A DNA stretch of 64,000 bases from JAOZTV01 sp965371805 (GCA_965371805.1 CBDUZW010000005.1:1-64000), one strand, 5' to 3'; positions 24,568 through 34,958 are shown, counted from the first letter of the stretch. Numbers and translations are program-made. Notes: generated by a model from the letters alone, not told the origin.

Positions 24568-24951
24568 TCAAATCTTGGCAGATAAAGCAGCAATTGCCTC
24601 TATCTCAATTAAACATCCAAAATGTAATTTCTTTGTTGGTACGACACATCTAACAGGTTTATGATCGCCCATGAAGGATGCATAAACAGTGTTTACTTTA
24701 TCCCAAAGCGATATATCAGATATATATATTCTCATCTGTATTATTTTTTGTCTGGAGGAATTTGACTCATTTAAAATAAGGTCAACCTTGTTTAAGGTCA
24801 TTAATGTCTGAGCTTCTATAGATTCAGGGATTTGCTTCGTTATTGGATCCACCGGCAATTGTCCGGAAATATATAGAGTCCCATTATGAGAAATCGCCTG
24901 AGAATAGTGACCGTTTGCAGAAGGAATTCTTGATGAAGATATAATTTTCAT
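24568..24951 (-). CDS. ridA: RidA-family enamine/imine deaminase
   Basis: 127 residues of the YjgF/YER057c/UK114 fold: SANGHYSQAISHNGTLYISGQLP at the start and VRCVVPTKKLHFGCLIEIEAIA near the end, including the conserved arginine that binds the carboxylate. It hydrolyses reactive 2-aminoacrylate-type intermediates left by PLP enzymes. A textbook -35/-10 pair ends six bases before the ATG with no Shine-Dalgarno, so translation is probably leaderless. Confidence 0.9.
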   Translation of the reverse strand: MKIISSSRIPSANGHYSQAISHNGTLYISGQLPVDPITKQIPESIEAQTLMTLNKVDLILNESNSSRQKIIQMRIYISDISLWDKVNTVYASFMGDHKPVRCVVPTKKLHFGCLIEIEAIAALSAKI

Positions 24952-24957
24952 ACTTAA

Positions 24958-24986
24958 ATATTAAAAGAATAAATATAATTTGTCAA
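24958..24986 (-). promoter_or_regulatory. Promoter of ridA, apparently leaderless
   Basis: Minus strand TTGACA (24986-24981), a 17-base spacer and TAATAT (24963-24958). Only six bases (TTAAGT) separate the -10 box from the ATG. Confidence 0.65.
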
Positions 24987-25010
24987 TATAAAAACAGTTT
25001 ATAGATAGAC

Positions 25011-25964
25011 TTAATCTTTTTCCAGTTTATTGTTTATAAAATGTATTAGTTGGCTGCGGCTATTAACATCTAATTTTTTAAAAATATTATATATGTGATT
25101 TTTTACAGTATGAAACGAGATAAACAGAATATCACATAACTCCTGATTACTCTTTCCCAACATTATATATTTGATTATTTCAAATTCTCTTTTGGATATA
25201 GAAAACTCTTCTTTAAGAAGTGGATATAGGTTATCAATCTTTGTAAAATCATCATTGCTACTTACCTGTTTAAGATAAAAATAATTTAGCCAGATCCATG
25301 GGGCAGCATTAATATAGAGTAGATTTATAGGATCGACATATATGCCTATTGCCTTCCCAAAAAAATTATATGTTACAGTTGGCAGCAAATAAGCTAGAAA
25401 TCCAGCCAAAAAAATATATCCAAATGGTCTCATAGCATTTCTCTTATTATTTCGTTTAAATGAAAAATATATTAACTCAAGTAATATAAATATAATAAAA
25501 ATATTGACAGACAGTTCCCATACCATATCTAATTGATGTCTGAATTTATGATCATGAAATTTTATTTCGTTATACATACCAATAACATACAGAATAAAAA
25601 AGAGTCCTCCATATAAGAAGTAGATCCTATTGATTAATTTTGAATAAACCTTTTCTTTTAATTGAGAAGTGGTCCTGAATATATAAAGACCAACTCCAAA
25701 TTCGGAAAAAAAATATAGGGCTAGAACAACAATCCTGTAAATAGATACTGGATTTGAAGACGACGAAATACCTTGCAGAATATTTGTATAGACATATTTA
25801 GTACTAAAAAATGCAACTATCAATAAATTAAAAAGAAGAGTAAAAATCTTTAAAGTTCTTAGACAATCCGTTCTATTTTTAATATACTGCTGGTTAATAA
25901 AAAAAAATACGTACGATCCAACCAAAAGATTGATAATTAACGCAAATAGATAAAAATGATTCAT
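25011..25964 (-). CDS. Seven-helix membrane regulator with C-terminal LuxR-type HTH
   Basis: 317 residues. About seven hydrophobic helices fill residues 3-235. A LuxR/GerE helix-turn-helix occupies about 250-315 (FSISKREFEIIKYIMLGKSN, then FISFHTVKNHIYNIFKKL). It would be a one-component membrane receptor that binds DNA directly; the ligand is unknown. TAATAT lies at 25976-25971, six bases before the ATG, without a Shine-Dalgarno, so a leaderless start is possible. Divergent from the DUF2911 gene. Confidence 0.82.
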   Translation of the reverse strand: MNHFYLFALIINLLVGSYVFFFINQQYIKNRTDCLRTLKIFTLLFNLLIVAFFSTKYVYTNILQGISSSSNPVSIYRIVVLALYFFSEFGVGLYIFRTTSQLKEKVYSKLINRIYFLYGGLFFILYVIGMYNEIKFHDHKFRHQLDMVWELSVNIFIIFILLELIYFSFKRNNKRNAMRPFGYIFLAGFLAYLLPTVTYNFFGKAIGIYVDPINLLYINAAPWIWLNYFYLKQVSSNDDFTKIDNLYPLLKEEFSISKREFEIIKYIMLGKSNQELCDILFISFHTVKNHIYNIFKKLDVNSRSQLIHFINNKLEKD

Positions 25965-26183
25965 ATCTTTATATTACACCTTAAATAAGTAAGAATACAG
26001 CTTATTGATGGTTATAACAAAATATCACTGTAAAAGCAATCAGCATTGATTAAAAGAAAAGAACCAGAATTTGAAATTTCCATGAGTTTAATAAAAAATA
26101 AAAAACTATTTTTAACTATTAAAATTTTTCTTTATTTGGTATATTAGATTTTTATTAATAAAAATATAAAAAAGGAGGAAGTA

Positions 26184-26771
26184 ATGAAACATTTAAAATT
26201 ATTTTTTATACTATTAATTGCAATGATCTTTGTATTGGGATCACCAATGATACAGGCACAGGGAAAGACAAAAGTAAGACCAAGTCTAAAAGCCGATGTA
26301 TCTCAAACAATCGGACTTGACACTAACATTAACATCAGTTATAGCAGGCCTGGAGTAAAAGGCAGGAAAATCTGGGGAGAACTGGTTCCATATGGTTTGA
26401 CACCTGGAAATAAATATTCAAAAAACAAACCATTCCCATGGAGAGCTGGAGCGAATGAAATGACAACTGTCGAATTCAGTAAACCTGTTCTGGTTGAAGG
26501 TAAAGAACTTTCCGCAGGAAAATATGGACTTCACATGATTCCTTCAAAAGAAAAGTTCATCGTAATCTTTAACAAAGTAAACAAGGGTTGGGGAAGTTAT
26601 GCTTATGACAAAACACAGGATGCCTTACGTATCAATGTAGTTCCTGTTAAAGCTCAACACAAGGAATGGCTGACATATTGCTTTGAAGATCTGGCAGGAA
26701 CATCAACCACACTTTGTCTTCTCTGGGAAAAAATAAAACTTCCAATTAAAGTAGAATTAGGATCAAAATAG
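26184..26771 (+). CDS. Exported DUF2911 protein
   Basis: 195 residues: signal peptide (1-25, ending near MIQAQG), then the DUF2911 domain with ISYSRPGVKGRKIWGELVPYG, WRAGANEMTTVEFSKPV, LSAGKYGLHMIPS and IFNKVNKGWGSYAYD. Widespread exported proteins of Bacteroidota and Acidobacteriota, function unknown. A strong AAAGGAGG precedes the ATG. A hairpin separates it from the DoxX gene downstream. Confidence 0.88.
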   Translation: MKHLKLFFILLIAMIFVLGSPMIQAQGKTKVRPSLKADVSQTIGLDTNINISYSRPGVKGRKIWGELVPYGLTPGNKYSKNKPFPWRAGANEMTTVEFSKPVLVEGKELSAGKYGLHMIPSKEKFIVIFNKVNKGWGSYAYDKTQDALRINVVPVKAQHKEWLTYCFEDLAGTSTTLCLLWEKIKLPIKVELGSK

Positions 26772-26778
26772 TAAGTCT

Positions 26779-26805
26779 TCAGGGGCAGATTTCACCTGTC
26801 CCTGA
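26779..26805 (+). terminator. Hairpin between DUF2911 and DoxX genes
   Basis: TCAGGGGCAG (26779-26788) pairs with CTGTCCCTGA (26796-26805), ten pairs including one G-U. There is no T-run, so it may stabilise or attenuate rather than terminate. Confidence 0.5.
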
Positions 26806-26829
26806 GATTATTCAATAAAGGAGTCAGAA

Positions 26830-27258
26830 ATGATCTTTTATAAATTAAATAAGTATCACAATTTCGGTCTTCTTCTTTTAAGGGTTGGAATTGGAATAAT
26901 GTTTATGATTCATGGTTATCCAAAACTGATTGGAGGTCAGGAAGTCTGGGCAAAAATCGGTGGTGCTTTATCTACAATAGGAATTGGATTTGCTCCAGCC
27001 TTGATGGGTTTCATGGCAGCGATTTCAGAGTTTATTGGAGGTCTATTACTTATACTTGGCTTATTTACAAGACCTGCATGTTTTTTTCTGTTTTCCACAA
27101 TGGTTGTTGCCACATTAATGCATTTAAACATGGGAGACTCATTTGGAAGATATTCTCACGCTCTTGAAGCGGCTATTCTATTTCTAAGCTTCATATTTAT
27201 TGGCCCTGGAGAGATCTCTTTAGATGAGAAATTCTCTAGAAAAAAAAATGAAAAATAA
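26830..27258 (+). CDS. DoxX-family membrane protein
   Basis: 142 residues with four membrane helices. The DoxX signature LLLLRVGIGIMFMIHGYPKLIGG is at the N-terminus, followed by GFMAAISEFIGGLLLILGLFTRPA and a final helix with HALEAAILFLSFIFIGPGE. DoxX proteins are linked to quinone or thiosulfate redox and oxidative stress in some species; here the function is open. AAAGGAG precedes the ATG, 58 bases after DUF2911. Confidence 0.87.
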   Translation: MIFYKLNKYHNFGLLLLRVGIGIMFMIHGYPKLIGGQEVWAKIGGALSTIGIGFAPALMGFMAAISEFIGGLLLILGLFTRPACFFLFSTMVVATLMHLNMGDSFGRYSHALEAAILFLSFIFIGPGEISLDEKFSRKKNEK

Positions 27259-27317
27259 TAACATCTATTATCTAAATTTTTGATCAAATTGAAACTAAAA
27301 TAATGATCCTGCTATTT

Positions 27318-30300
27318 TCAGGAATCCGTCTTTGATGTAATTATTTCTACTATTCCTTCTTTGATAGCTTTTTCAAAATCATCCTTTAACATTTTTGCAT
27401 TAGAATCTGTAATCTTTTCTTCAATTATTTTAACGCCTGCAGATCTTTTTCGCCCATCATTCTTGGCAATATAGAGAGCTGAATCTGCCAGATGAATAAT
27501 ATTTTCCCAGCCTAACTGATTTGGATCATTCGGGAGAATTGGAAATCCACAATATCCAATTGAAATAGTGATATCAACTTTAATTCCATCCAAATTAAAA
27601 GCCTCTTCTTCAATTGCCTTTAATAGCCTCATTGAAAGAAGGCGGGCACCTTCAAAATTATCATCTTTAGACATAACCAGAAACTCTTCCCCTCCCCACC
27701 TGACAAGAAGATCACTTGTTCTAAGAGTGTTTTTCATTCGGTCACTTATCTGAATCAATAGCTGATCACCAGCATTATGTCCATATTTGTCATTGACTTT
27801 TTTAAAGTAATCGATATCTATCATTAAGAAAAGCATTGAATAGACCAATCCTGCCTTCGCTTTTTTAAATAACTTTCTTCTTGATATTTGAACATCTCTT
27901 TCAATCAAATTATGAAAATACCGGCGGTTCTTAAGTTTCGTAAGGGGGTCAGTCAAAGACATCTCTTTCATTTTATCATATGCCTGTTTGAGCTTACTTA
28001 TATCTGTCTCAACAAAGACCAGCTGTTTAATTTTTAACTCTTCATTCATAATAGGTGTAATTGCCGTTTGAGTCCAGATAATCTTTCCATTCCGTGTTTT
28101 ACTTGAAGATTCATAAGAAAAGGGTTTTTTCTCCGTTACACATTTATTAAAAATTTCCTTAAAGTCCTCTCTTAAACTGAAACTTAATACATTATCTCCT
28201 ATCTCTTTAATCAGCTGTTCAAGAGTATACCCATACATGCGGATAAAGCCTTCATTTACCCATTCAATAGTTCCATCTACACCTGATATTATGACACTGT
28301 TATTTGTTTCCCTGGCAACTATCGAGAGTTTTTCTAATTCAATATTTTTCTGCCTTAATTCGATTGTGCGGTTTTTAACTTCAATTTCAAGCTCAGTTTT
28401 CCTTTTATTTAATGCTCTAAAACGAAATTGGAAAAACAAGAAAGTAATAAGAATTAAAAACAAACCGACAATAACTAAAAATGTATTAGTCTGGTAAAAA
28501 AACGGCTTCAAATATATCTCCAAACTAACAGATATATTATTCCATATACCTTCACCATTGGTAGAACTAACCTCAAAAGTATATTTCCCGGGAGGGACCA
28601 GAGTATAATAGGTTTTCCGGGCTATATCCATATTTACCCACTCTTTTTCCACTCCTTTAAGTCTGACCCGGAATTTAATGTCTTTTGGATTGGTAAAACT
28701 CAGGGCAGTATACTGAAATTCTATCCTCTTATATCCAGGAGGGACAATTTTTCCTTTTTTCAAATCAATTTCCTTTCCATCCACTATTATTTTTTCGATC
28801 AAAATAGGTGGAAATTCATCATCCTGTTTAATGTTTTTGGGATCAATTTTCACCAAACCTTTTACTGTAGGAAACCAGAGAATACCATTTCTATCATTCC
28901 ATCCAGCTGGATAATTACCCCCATTGCACTCCCGGTTTTTCATACCGCTGCTTTCATTAAAAGCAACACAGGTAACTTTGTCTATTCTGCCTGCAGCAAA
29001 TTCAAATAATTGTTCCTTCTCAATATAAAAAATACCATTATTACAGCTCATCCAGAGTTTTCCTGCATCTTCAAGAATCGTATAAATGACATTATCATGT
29101 AATCCATTTTGAATAGTAATATGATTGATCCCCTTTGAATCGATCCAATTTAATCCACCTCCAATTGTACCAACCCAGGCAATATTCTGGTCATCAAAAT
29201 ATAGACCTGTTACAATATTACTACTCAAACCGTCATCCATATCCGTAAAGACAAATTCCTTTCCATCAAATTTAGCCAAGCCTCTTCCTTCAATTTGAAA
29301 CCATATATTCTTTTGATGATCTTCAGCCATCCCGCGAACTGCATTTATAGCTGCACCCCCAGCTGAAACATAATTCTTAAATACACCATTTTCATATCTG
29401 CCAATTCCGGATCCTGTGCCAACCCACATGACACCATCCGATCCCTTAAATAATGAATATATCTGATCACTGGGTAAACTATGTGCAGGAGCAAATTTTT
29501 CAATTTTGTCACCTTTAACGATGCATAAGCCGCTGCCAATTGTTCCAATCCAGATATTACCTTCCGGACCTTCCATAATTGAGCGGACGACATTACCTTT
29601 TACAACATCTTTCCCATCTATAGATATAAATGTATCACCTTGCTTTTTATAAATCTCACCTTGATTGGATCCAATCCACAAAGTACCCTGACTGTCTTCA
29701 AAAACCGTTCGGATAATATCCGATATTATACCGTCACTCGGGCCATAAACCGATACTTTTCCATCCCTCAGCCGGCTTAATCCTGAACTTGCTTTGCCAA
29801 TCCAGAGATTTTTTTCTTTATCTTCAAGAATTGCCTGTATAAAGTTTTTTGACATTCCACTCTTTTCTGAAAAACTGCTTATCTCATTATTATAAATCCG
29901 GTTTAACCCCCCATTCTGTGTCCCAATCCAGAGATTATTTTGTTTATCCTCTGCAATAGTTGTGATATAGTTTCCCGATAATTTATCATTCCCTTCAAAT
30001 CGAATAAGTTTTCCGGATGTTTTTTTAAACAATCCTTTATTCACTGTTCCTATCCAGATGTTTTTTACTTGGTCCATATATAGAGTACTAATCTCACTTT
30101 TCAAATCATCCTGGAAATTCAGTGATATAAATTTTTCATCTACAAGTTTGTAAAGTTCATCCTTCGTGGAAATTAAAAGGTTTTTATCTATATCAAGAAT
30201 CATTGAAGTAATATAATTGCTTCCATCTGTAATAGGAAGTGGGTATTTAATAAAGCTGCCATTTTTATGCTTAACGACCCCATTATCTGTACCTACCCAT

Positions 30301-30725
30301 AAATCACTTTTATCATCAAATCTCAGACATCGGATTAAATTAGATGTAAGGCCATTCTCAACTGTTAATAAATCAAATTTATTATTATTATACTTCATAA
30401 GGCCTTCATATGTACCAATCCACAAAAGTCCATTCTTACCTTCAATCAAAGAAGTGATCATACTGCTCTTAAATTCTGGAACATTTTTAATATTGAAAGT
30501 AGTCATATTGATTCCATCAAACCTAACCACTCCTTCCTGAGTTCCCAGCCAGAGATACCCTTGTCTGGTTTGAATAATAGCAGTTACAGAATTCTGAGGG
30601 AGCCCATTTTTATTAGTCCAATTATCAATCAAATATTTATTAATTCTCTGTTTTGGATCCAGCCCACTTAAGATCATGTTTAATATAAACAATAATACAA
30701 GACTAATAATTATATTTTTCTTCAT
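27318..30725 (-). CDS. Reg_prop ligand-propeller sensor with PAS and GGDEF output (diguanylate cyclase)
   Basis: The start at 30725 follows AAGGAA and gives a signal peptide; the open frame runs further upstream without support. 1135 residues: signal (1-21), about 14 periplasmic propeller repeats (about 30-650, each with a LWIGT-type strand) forming two seven-bladed propellers, then a Y_Y_Y domain (about 665-735). One membrane helix (about 742-765), a coiled linker, a PAS domain (about 800-915) and GGDEF (about 935-1110) follow. The active site reads GGEEF and an RxxD inhibitory site (RTSD) sits five residues before it. It should synthesise cyclic di-GMP in response to an external, probably glycan-like, ligand (inference from the family). 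Confidence 0.9.
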   Translation of the reverse strand: MKKNIIISLVLLFILNMILSGLDPKQRINKYLIDNWTNKNGLPQNSVTAIIQTRQGYLWLGTQEGVVRFDGINMTTFNIKNVPEFKSSMITSLIEGKNGLLWIGTYEGLMKYNNNKFDLLTVENGLTSNLIRCLRFDDKSDLWVGTDNGVVKHKNGSFIKYPLPITDGSNYITSMILDIDKNLLISTKDELYKLVDEKFISLNFQDDLKSEISTLYMDQVKNIWIGTVNKGLFKKTSGKLIRFEGNDKLSGNYITTIAEDKQNNLWIGTQNGGLNRIYNNEISSFSEKSGMSKNFIQAILEDKEKNLWIGKASSGLSRLRDGKVSVYGPSDGIISDIIRTVFEDSQGTLWIGSNQGEIYKKQGDTFISIDGKDVVKGNVVRSIMEGPEGNIWIGTIGSGLCIVKGDKIEKFAPAHSLPSDQIYSLFKGSDGVMWVGTGSGIGRYENGVFKNYVSAGGAAINAVRGMAEDHQKNIWFQIEGRGLAKFDGKEFVFTDMDDGLSSNIVTGLYFDDQNIAWVGTIGGGLNWIDSKGINHITIQNGLHDNVIYTILEDAGKLWMSCNNGIFYIEKEQLFEFAAGRIDKVTCVAFNESSGMKNRECNGGNYPAGWNDRNGILWFPTVKGLVKIDPKNIKQDDEFPPILIEKIIVDGKEIDLKKGKIVPPGYKRIEFQYTALSFTNPKDIKFRVRLKGVEKEWVNMDIARKTYYTLVPPGKYTFEVSSTNGEGIWNNISVSLEIYLKPFFYQTNTFLVIVGLFLILITFLFFQFRFRALNKRKTELEIEVKNRTIELRQKNIELEKLSIVARETNNSVIISGVDGTIEWVNEGFIRMYGYTLEQLIKEIGDNVLSFSLREDFKEIFNKCVTEKKPFSYESSSKTRNGKIIWTQTAITPIMNEELKIKQLVFVETDISKLKQAYDKMKEMSLTDPLTKLKNRRYFHNLIERDVQISRRKLFKKAKAGLVYSMLFLMIDIDYFKKVNDKYGHNAGDQLLIQISDRMKNTLRTSDLLVRWGGEEFLVMSKDDNFEGARLLSMRLLKAIEEEAFNLDGIKVDITISIGYCGFPILPNDPNQLGWENIIHLADSALYIAKNDGRKRSAGVKIIEEKITDSNAKMLKDDFEKAIKEGIVEIITSKTDS

Positions 30726-30964
30726 TCCATTCCTTATAAAATTTTTTTTTTCAAATCTAGACAAACTACCTAACATTGTCGGATAAAAATAAATTTTATA
30801 GTAATTAATTCTAAAAATCAATAGTACTCGACAAAACATACAAGTATAATTATTTCACTTAAACTCTGTTTATAATTTTTGTTAATATTATTAAAACATC
30901 AGGACACACATATATATTCAGATCTATGGATGAAGCAATAAGCTGGATAGGAGAATGGACAGTC

Positions 30965-33703
30965 TTATTCTAAATCTTTGAACATTTTAATTAAGGCCAT
31001 TCTATTATCTATATTCAGTTTTTTATATATTTTTGAGTTACTATTCCTTATGGTTCCAGAAGATATAAATAATATATCCTCAATCTCTTTATTCGTTTTT
31101 CCTTTTAGAATTAAAAACAAGATTTCCTCTTCTGTTTTAGTTAAATTATTTTTAGAACATATATTTTTAACCCTTTCCTCGAAGCGAATCTTTAATCTGA
31201 TTTTTTTTATTCTGCTGCGATATAAAAAAAACATTAATATCAACACCATCGTAAGTACTAATGCTTTAAACCAGACAGTTTCCCAAAATGGAGGAAGTAT
31301 TATAATCTTAACACTTGTCCCCTCTTCATTCCAATATCCGTCATCATTTGAACCTTTTACTCTAAAAGTATATTCTCCATGGGATAAATTAGTATAAGTA
31401 GCTCTTCGATTTTTATAATCAGTTTCTATCCAGTTACTATCTAATCCTTCAAGTTTATATTTATACATATTTTTCTCTGGCTGCCGGTAATTTAATGCAG
31501 AAAATTCGAAGGTAAAAATATAATCAGTATACTCCAGAGTAATCTCTTTTGTAAAATTTATATGCTGCTTCAGTTGAAATTGTTTAGAATCAACTACTTT
31601 TTTAGCAACGTTGACAGATTTATTGAACAGTAAAAAATCAGTAATTAAAACCGGTGGAATAAATTTATTATCTACAACTTTTTCCGGATCAAAAACAGTA
31701 AAACCTTCTTCCCCTCCAAAATACAGTCTGCCCAAAGAATCTTTGAATTTTGCACCATCATTAAATGCATTGCCCTGTAGCCCATCCTGTTTATCATAAT
31801 TGATAAATATGCCTGTTTTCGGATTAAACTTATTGATCCCATAATTTGTACTTACCCATAGATATCCTTCATTATCTTCCAGTACAGCATGTATAATTTC
31901 ATTGAGCAAGCCATTTTTTCGTCCATAATATTTGAATGTTTTTTTTTCTCGATCAAATTTATTTAATCCGGTATCTGTTCCAATCCATAAATTTTTTCCC
32001 CTATCTTCAAAAAGATCGAAAATATGATTGCTACTAAGACTCTGAGGATCATTAATTTGATGTTGGAAAGTGGTGAATGTTTCTGTTTTTTTATTATATT
32101 TATTAAGTCCGCCACCGACTGTTCCTATCCAGATTATACCATTAGAATCTTCAAGAACTGACCAGACATAAGGGCCACTGAGACTTTTTGGATTATCCGG
32201 GTCAAAATTATAAGAGGTGTATAGATCCTTTTTTTGATCAAATTTATAAAGACCATCACCATCAGTTGCAATCCATAGAGTCCTTTTTGTGTCTTCAAAA
32301 ACTTGAGTAATCCCCCTTGCAGGAAAATTATCATGATATTGAATTTTATTAAAAATTTCTTTCTTATTATCAAATTTATAAAGACCATTAAAAGCGCCTA
32401 CCCACAGATCTCCTTTTATATCTCCACTAATACTATAAACATAATTATTGTTTATGTTTTTATTATTATTCGGCTGAAATTGATATAGCTTAAATTTCTC
32501 TAAATTTAAATCAGTTTTATTAAGACCATTAGATGTTCCTATCCATACATTTCCATTTATACCTTTATAAAAAGAACTAACTGATTTACCACTAAGGCTA
32601 TTGGCACTATCTGCTTTTTGATTATACTTCGAAAAAAGCATTTTTTTTTTATCAAGTATATTTAGTCCTCCACCATATGTTCCAATCCATAAGATTCCTT
32701 CTGCATCTTCAAAAATTGAAGCAATGGAATTATTACTTAGACTATCAAGGTTGGCAGTTTGGTGTTGATATTTTGTAAATATTCCCGTTTTTCTATCAAA
32801 TCTATTAAGGCCGCCACCATATGTTCCGATCCATAAAATGCCCTCTCTATCTTTAAAGACGGATAATACAAAGTTGTTGCTGATGCTTCTGAAATTTTTA
32901 GGGTTCGCTTTATAATTGACAAATGTGCCAGTAGATGTGTTTAACTTACTGAGCCCACCCCCCTTAGTACCAATCCACAAGATACCTTTCGCATCCTCAA
33001 AAATAGATAATACAGGATAATACTCATTAATCTTATGTTTATAGTGAGTGAATGTCTCTTTATTTTTATCAAATCTATTGAGACCGCCTCGAGTACCAAT
33101 CCATATATATTCCCTGCCTTCAAAAATATCTCCAATTTCGTCATTATTGAGACTATTAGGATTATCAGCACTATGTTTATAATGTATGAACTTTTCCTTT
33201 TTTGTATCAAATTTATTAAGACCGCCGCTAAATGTTCCAATCCATAATATACCGTCTTTATCTACAAGAATTGAGCTGATAAAATTATTACTGAGACTGT
33301 TAGGATTATTCTTTTGGTGCCGATAACTTAAAAAAGTTTCACTTTTTTTGTCAAATCTATTAAGTCCGCCACCATCTGTTCCAATCCATAGGATACCGTC
33401 TTCATCTTCACAGAGGGCAGTAATGTAGTTTTTTGTTAGACTAGTATTATCATCAGAGTTATGACGATAGATGGTAAACTTATACCCATCATATTTATTT
33501 AATCCATCCATTGTTCCAAACCACATAAAACCCTGTTTATCCTGAATGATACAGTTAATGTCTACCTGTGATAGACCATGCTCGATTGAAATCCTTTTGA
33601 AATAGTTAGTATCTTTTTTTGCGAGAGAAAAAACATTTATAAAAATAAATATATAAATTATAAAAAATATTTTACTCTGCCTGTTTCCTGCTATATTTAT
33701 CAT
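30965..33703 (-). CDS. Reg_prop ligand-propeller sensor with cytoplasmic LuxR-type HTH
   Basis: 912 residues: hydrophobic signal/anchor (10-27), 14 or so propeller repeats (about 30-700, such as ILWIGTDGGGLNRFDKK), a Y_Y_Y domain (about 745-810), a membrane helix (about 818-838), a short linker, and a LuxR/GerE HTH (about 855-912; LTKTEEEILFLILKGKTNKEIE). No kinase or receiver domain. It is therefore a membrane one-component regulator joining an extracytoplasmic propeller to DNA binding, unlike the hybrid two-component systems typical of these propellers. It lies beside a GGDEF version of the same sensor. The repeated DNA in this gene is blade repetition, not a mobile repeat. Confidence 0.88.
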   Translation of the reverse strand: MINIAGNRQSKIFFIIYIFIFINVFSLAKKDTNYFKRISIEHGLSQVDINCIIQDKQGFMWFGTMDGLNKYDGYKFTIYRHNSDDNTSLTKNYITALCEDEDGILWIGTDGGGLNRFDKKSETFLSYRHQKNNPNSLSNNFISSILVDKDGILWIGTFSGGLNKFDTKKEKFIHYKHSADNPNSLNNDEIGDIFEGREYIWIGTRGGLNRFDKNKETFTHYKHKINEYYPVLSIFEDAKGILWIGTKGGGLSKLNTSTGTFVNYKANPKNFRSISNNFVLSVFKDREGILWIGTYGGGLNRFDRKTGIFTKYQHQTANLDSLSNNSIASIFEDAEGILWIGTYGGGLNILDKKKMLFSKYNQKADSANSLSGKSVSSFYKGINGNVWIGTSNGLNKTDLNLEKFKLYQFQPNNNKNINNNYVYSISGDIKGDLWVGAFNGLYKFDNKKEIFNKIQYHDNFPARGITQVFEDTKRTLWIATDGDGLYKFDQKKDLYTSYNFDPDNPKSLSGPYVWSVLEDSNGIIWIGTVGGGLNKYNKKTETFTTFQHQINDPQSLSSNHIFDLFEDRGKNLWIGTDTGLNKFDREKKTFKYYGRKNGLLNEIIHAVLEDNEGYLWVSTNYGINKFNPKTGIFINYDKQDGLQGNAFNDGAKFKDSLGRLYFGGEEGFTVFDPEKVVDNKFIPPVLITDFLLFNKSVNVAKKVVDSKQFQLKQHINFTKEITLEYTDYIFTFEFSALNYRQPEKNMYKYKLEGLDSNWIETDYKNRRATYTNLSHGEYTFRVKGSNDDGYWNEEGTSVKIIILPPFWETVWFKALVLTMVLILMFFLYRSRIKKIRLKIRFEERVKNICSKNNLTKTEEEILFLILKGKTNKEIEDILFISSGTIRNSNSKIYKKLNIDNRMALIKMFKDLE

Positions 33704-33796
33704 ACTAAAAAGTTTCCCTTTTTAAGTTTAATCTATTTTTACGGAAATTACATCCGTTTTGTTTAAAATAAAAAGAAATTTTATCTAAAATAATTA

Positions 33797-34834
33797 TTAT
33801 TGTATTTTTTCCCGATGAAGTTCGTATTCTTCATTTTCCAGGTTTTCCTTGAGATAATAAAAAAAACCTTCATTAAATTTGAACAGTTTTGGCTCAACTC
33901 CATTTAAATGTGAGATCATTTCTCCTTCCCAGGTTTTTGGGAGAAGAACATTTTTAAGTAAATCTCCTTTTTTATTAAAGATCATATATTGTATTTTTTT
34001 GTCTTTCTCTTTAAAAGTCTTAATTACTAGATTTTCTCCATTATCAAGAATATCCTGTATCTCAGGAAATATTTTAGAATATTTGAAACTGATACGGCTT
34101 TTTAATTGTTCAAATCCAAATTGCTTTACCAGGGGATCATTTTTATATCTATTTAATGCATAATTTTTATTTTCAGTGCTTACCTTTAGTTTTTGAGATT
34201 TATTTTTAATCTCTTTTACCAGATCTCCTCTTTTATTATAGACTTCAATTAAAAAACCTTTATAACTCTTTTCAACATAAACTTCTTCTCCAATTATAGT
34301 AAAATGAAGAGAGTCCGGGATCAATTCTACTGAATCCAATTGAATATTAGATCTTTGTCTGGCAATTTCCTTGATCTTCTGCATCTTTCCATCATATAGG
34401 CTCAACGTTATATATTCTGTCTTTTTATCCAGACGGTCAATTCCCTTAACTATAAAATTGTCTGCAATTGGTTTAACCTGCAGAGCTAAGAATCTTCCCT
34501 TTTTTCTCTCTCTTAGAAACTTCCCTTCTTGAGAATAGAATATCACCTTATCAAGACTGTCTATTGCTATATTTCCTTTATGCAGGGTAAGCGTATTTGT
34601 CAGGAAGGGGCTTGTCTTGATCTCACCCGGCCCTTCTCCTTTTCGTGCAAATTTAAATTTGAACTTACCGGATTTTATATCAAAAACTTTGACAGAAGCT
34701 CCATCCATAATAAAACCTTTATCATTATAAAGAAGAATATCAGTTGGTTTTTCTAATTCTGGTAGATTAGCAACTTTCTCTGCGTTTAAAATAAATCCCA
34801 TAAAAAGCAAAAAGAATATTAACGATTTTTTCAT
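33797..34834 (-). CDS. Exported 6-bladed beta-propeller protein
   Basis: 345 residues: signal peptide (1-18), then propeller strands with the family phrase FARKGEGPGEIKTSPF and later YSQEGKFLRERKKG and FNKKGDLLKNVLLP. It is the same family as the protein at 8706-9830. GGAG lies 10 bases before the ATG. Encoded just upstream of the two Reg_prop sensors on the same strand (93-base gap), so a shared regulon is possible. Function unknown. Confidence 0.78.
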   Translation of the reverse strand: MKKSLIFFLLFMGFILNAEKVANLPELEKPTDILLYNDKGFIMDGASVKVFDIKSGKFKFKFARKGEGPGEIKTSPFLTNTLTLHKGNIAIDSLDKVIFYSQEGKFLRERKKGRFLALQVKPIADNFIVKGIDRLDKKTEYITLSLYDGKMQKIKEIARQRSNIQLDSVELIPDSLHFTIIGEEVYVEKSYKGFLIEVYNKRGDLVKEIKNKSQKLKVSTENKNYALNRYKNDPLVKQFGFEQLKSRISFKYSKIFPEIQDILDNGENLVIKTFKEKDKKIQYMIFNKKGDLLKNVLLPKTWEGEMISHLNGVEPKLFKFNEGFFYYLKENLENEEYELHREKIQ

Positions 34835-34958
34835 AATAATTACTCCATTTTATCTAATATTTTAAATATCAAATAAGCCTAAAAAACATTAGATGCAATA
34901 ATGCCAATAAAAGTTTCGCTTACTTTAACAAAAAAAAATAACAGAGAATAATTTTGCT

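Noticed and set aside
30965..33703. Repetitive DNA of about 150-base period
   Set aside because: This is blade repetition of the propeller protein; the copies differ in DNA and stay in frame, so it is not a mobile or CRISPR-like repeat.
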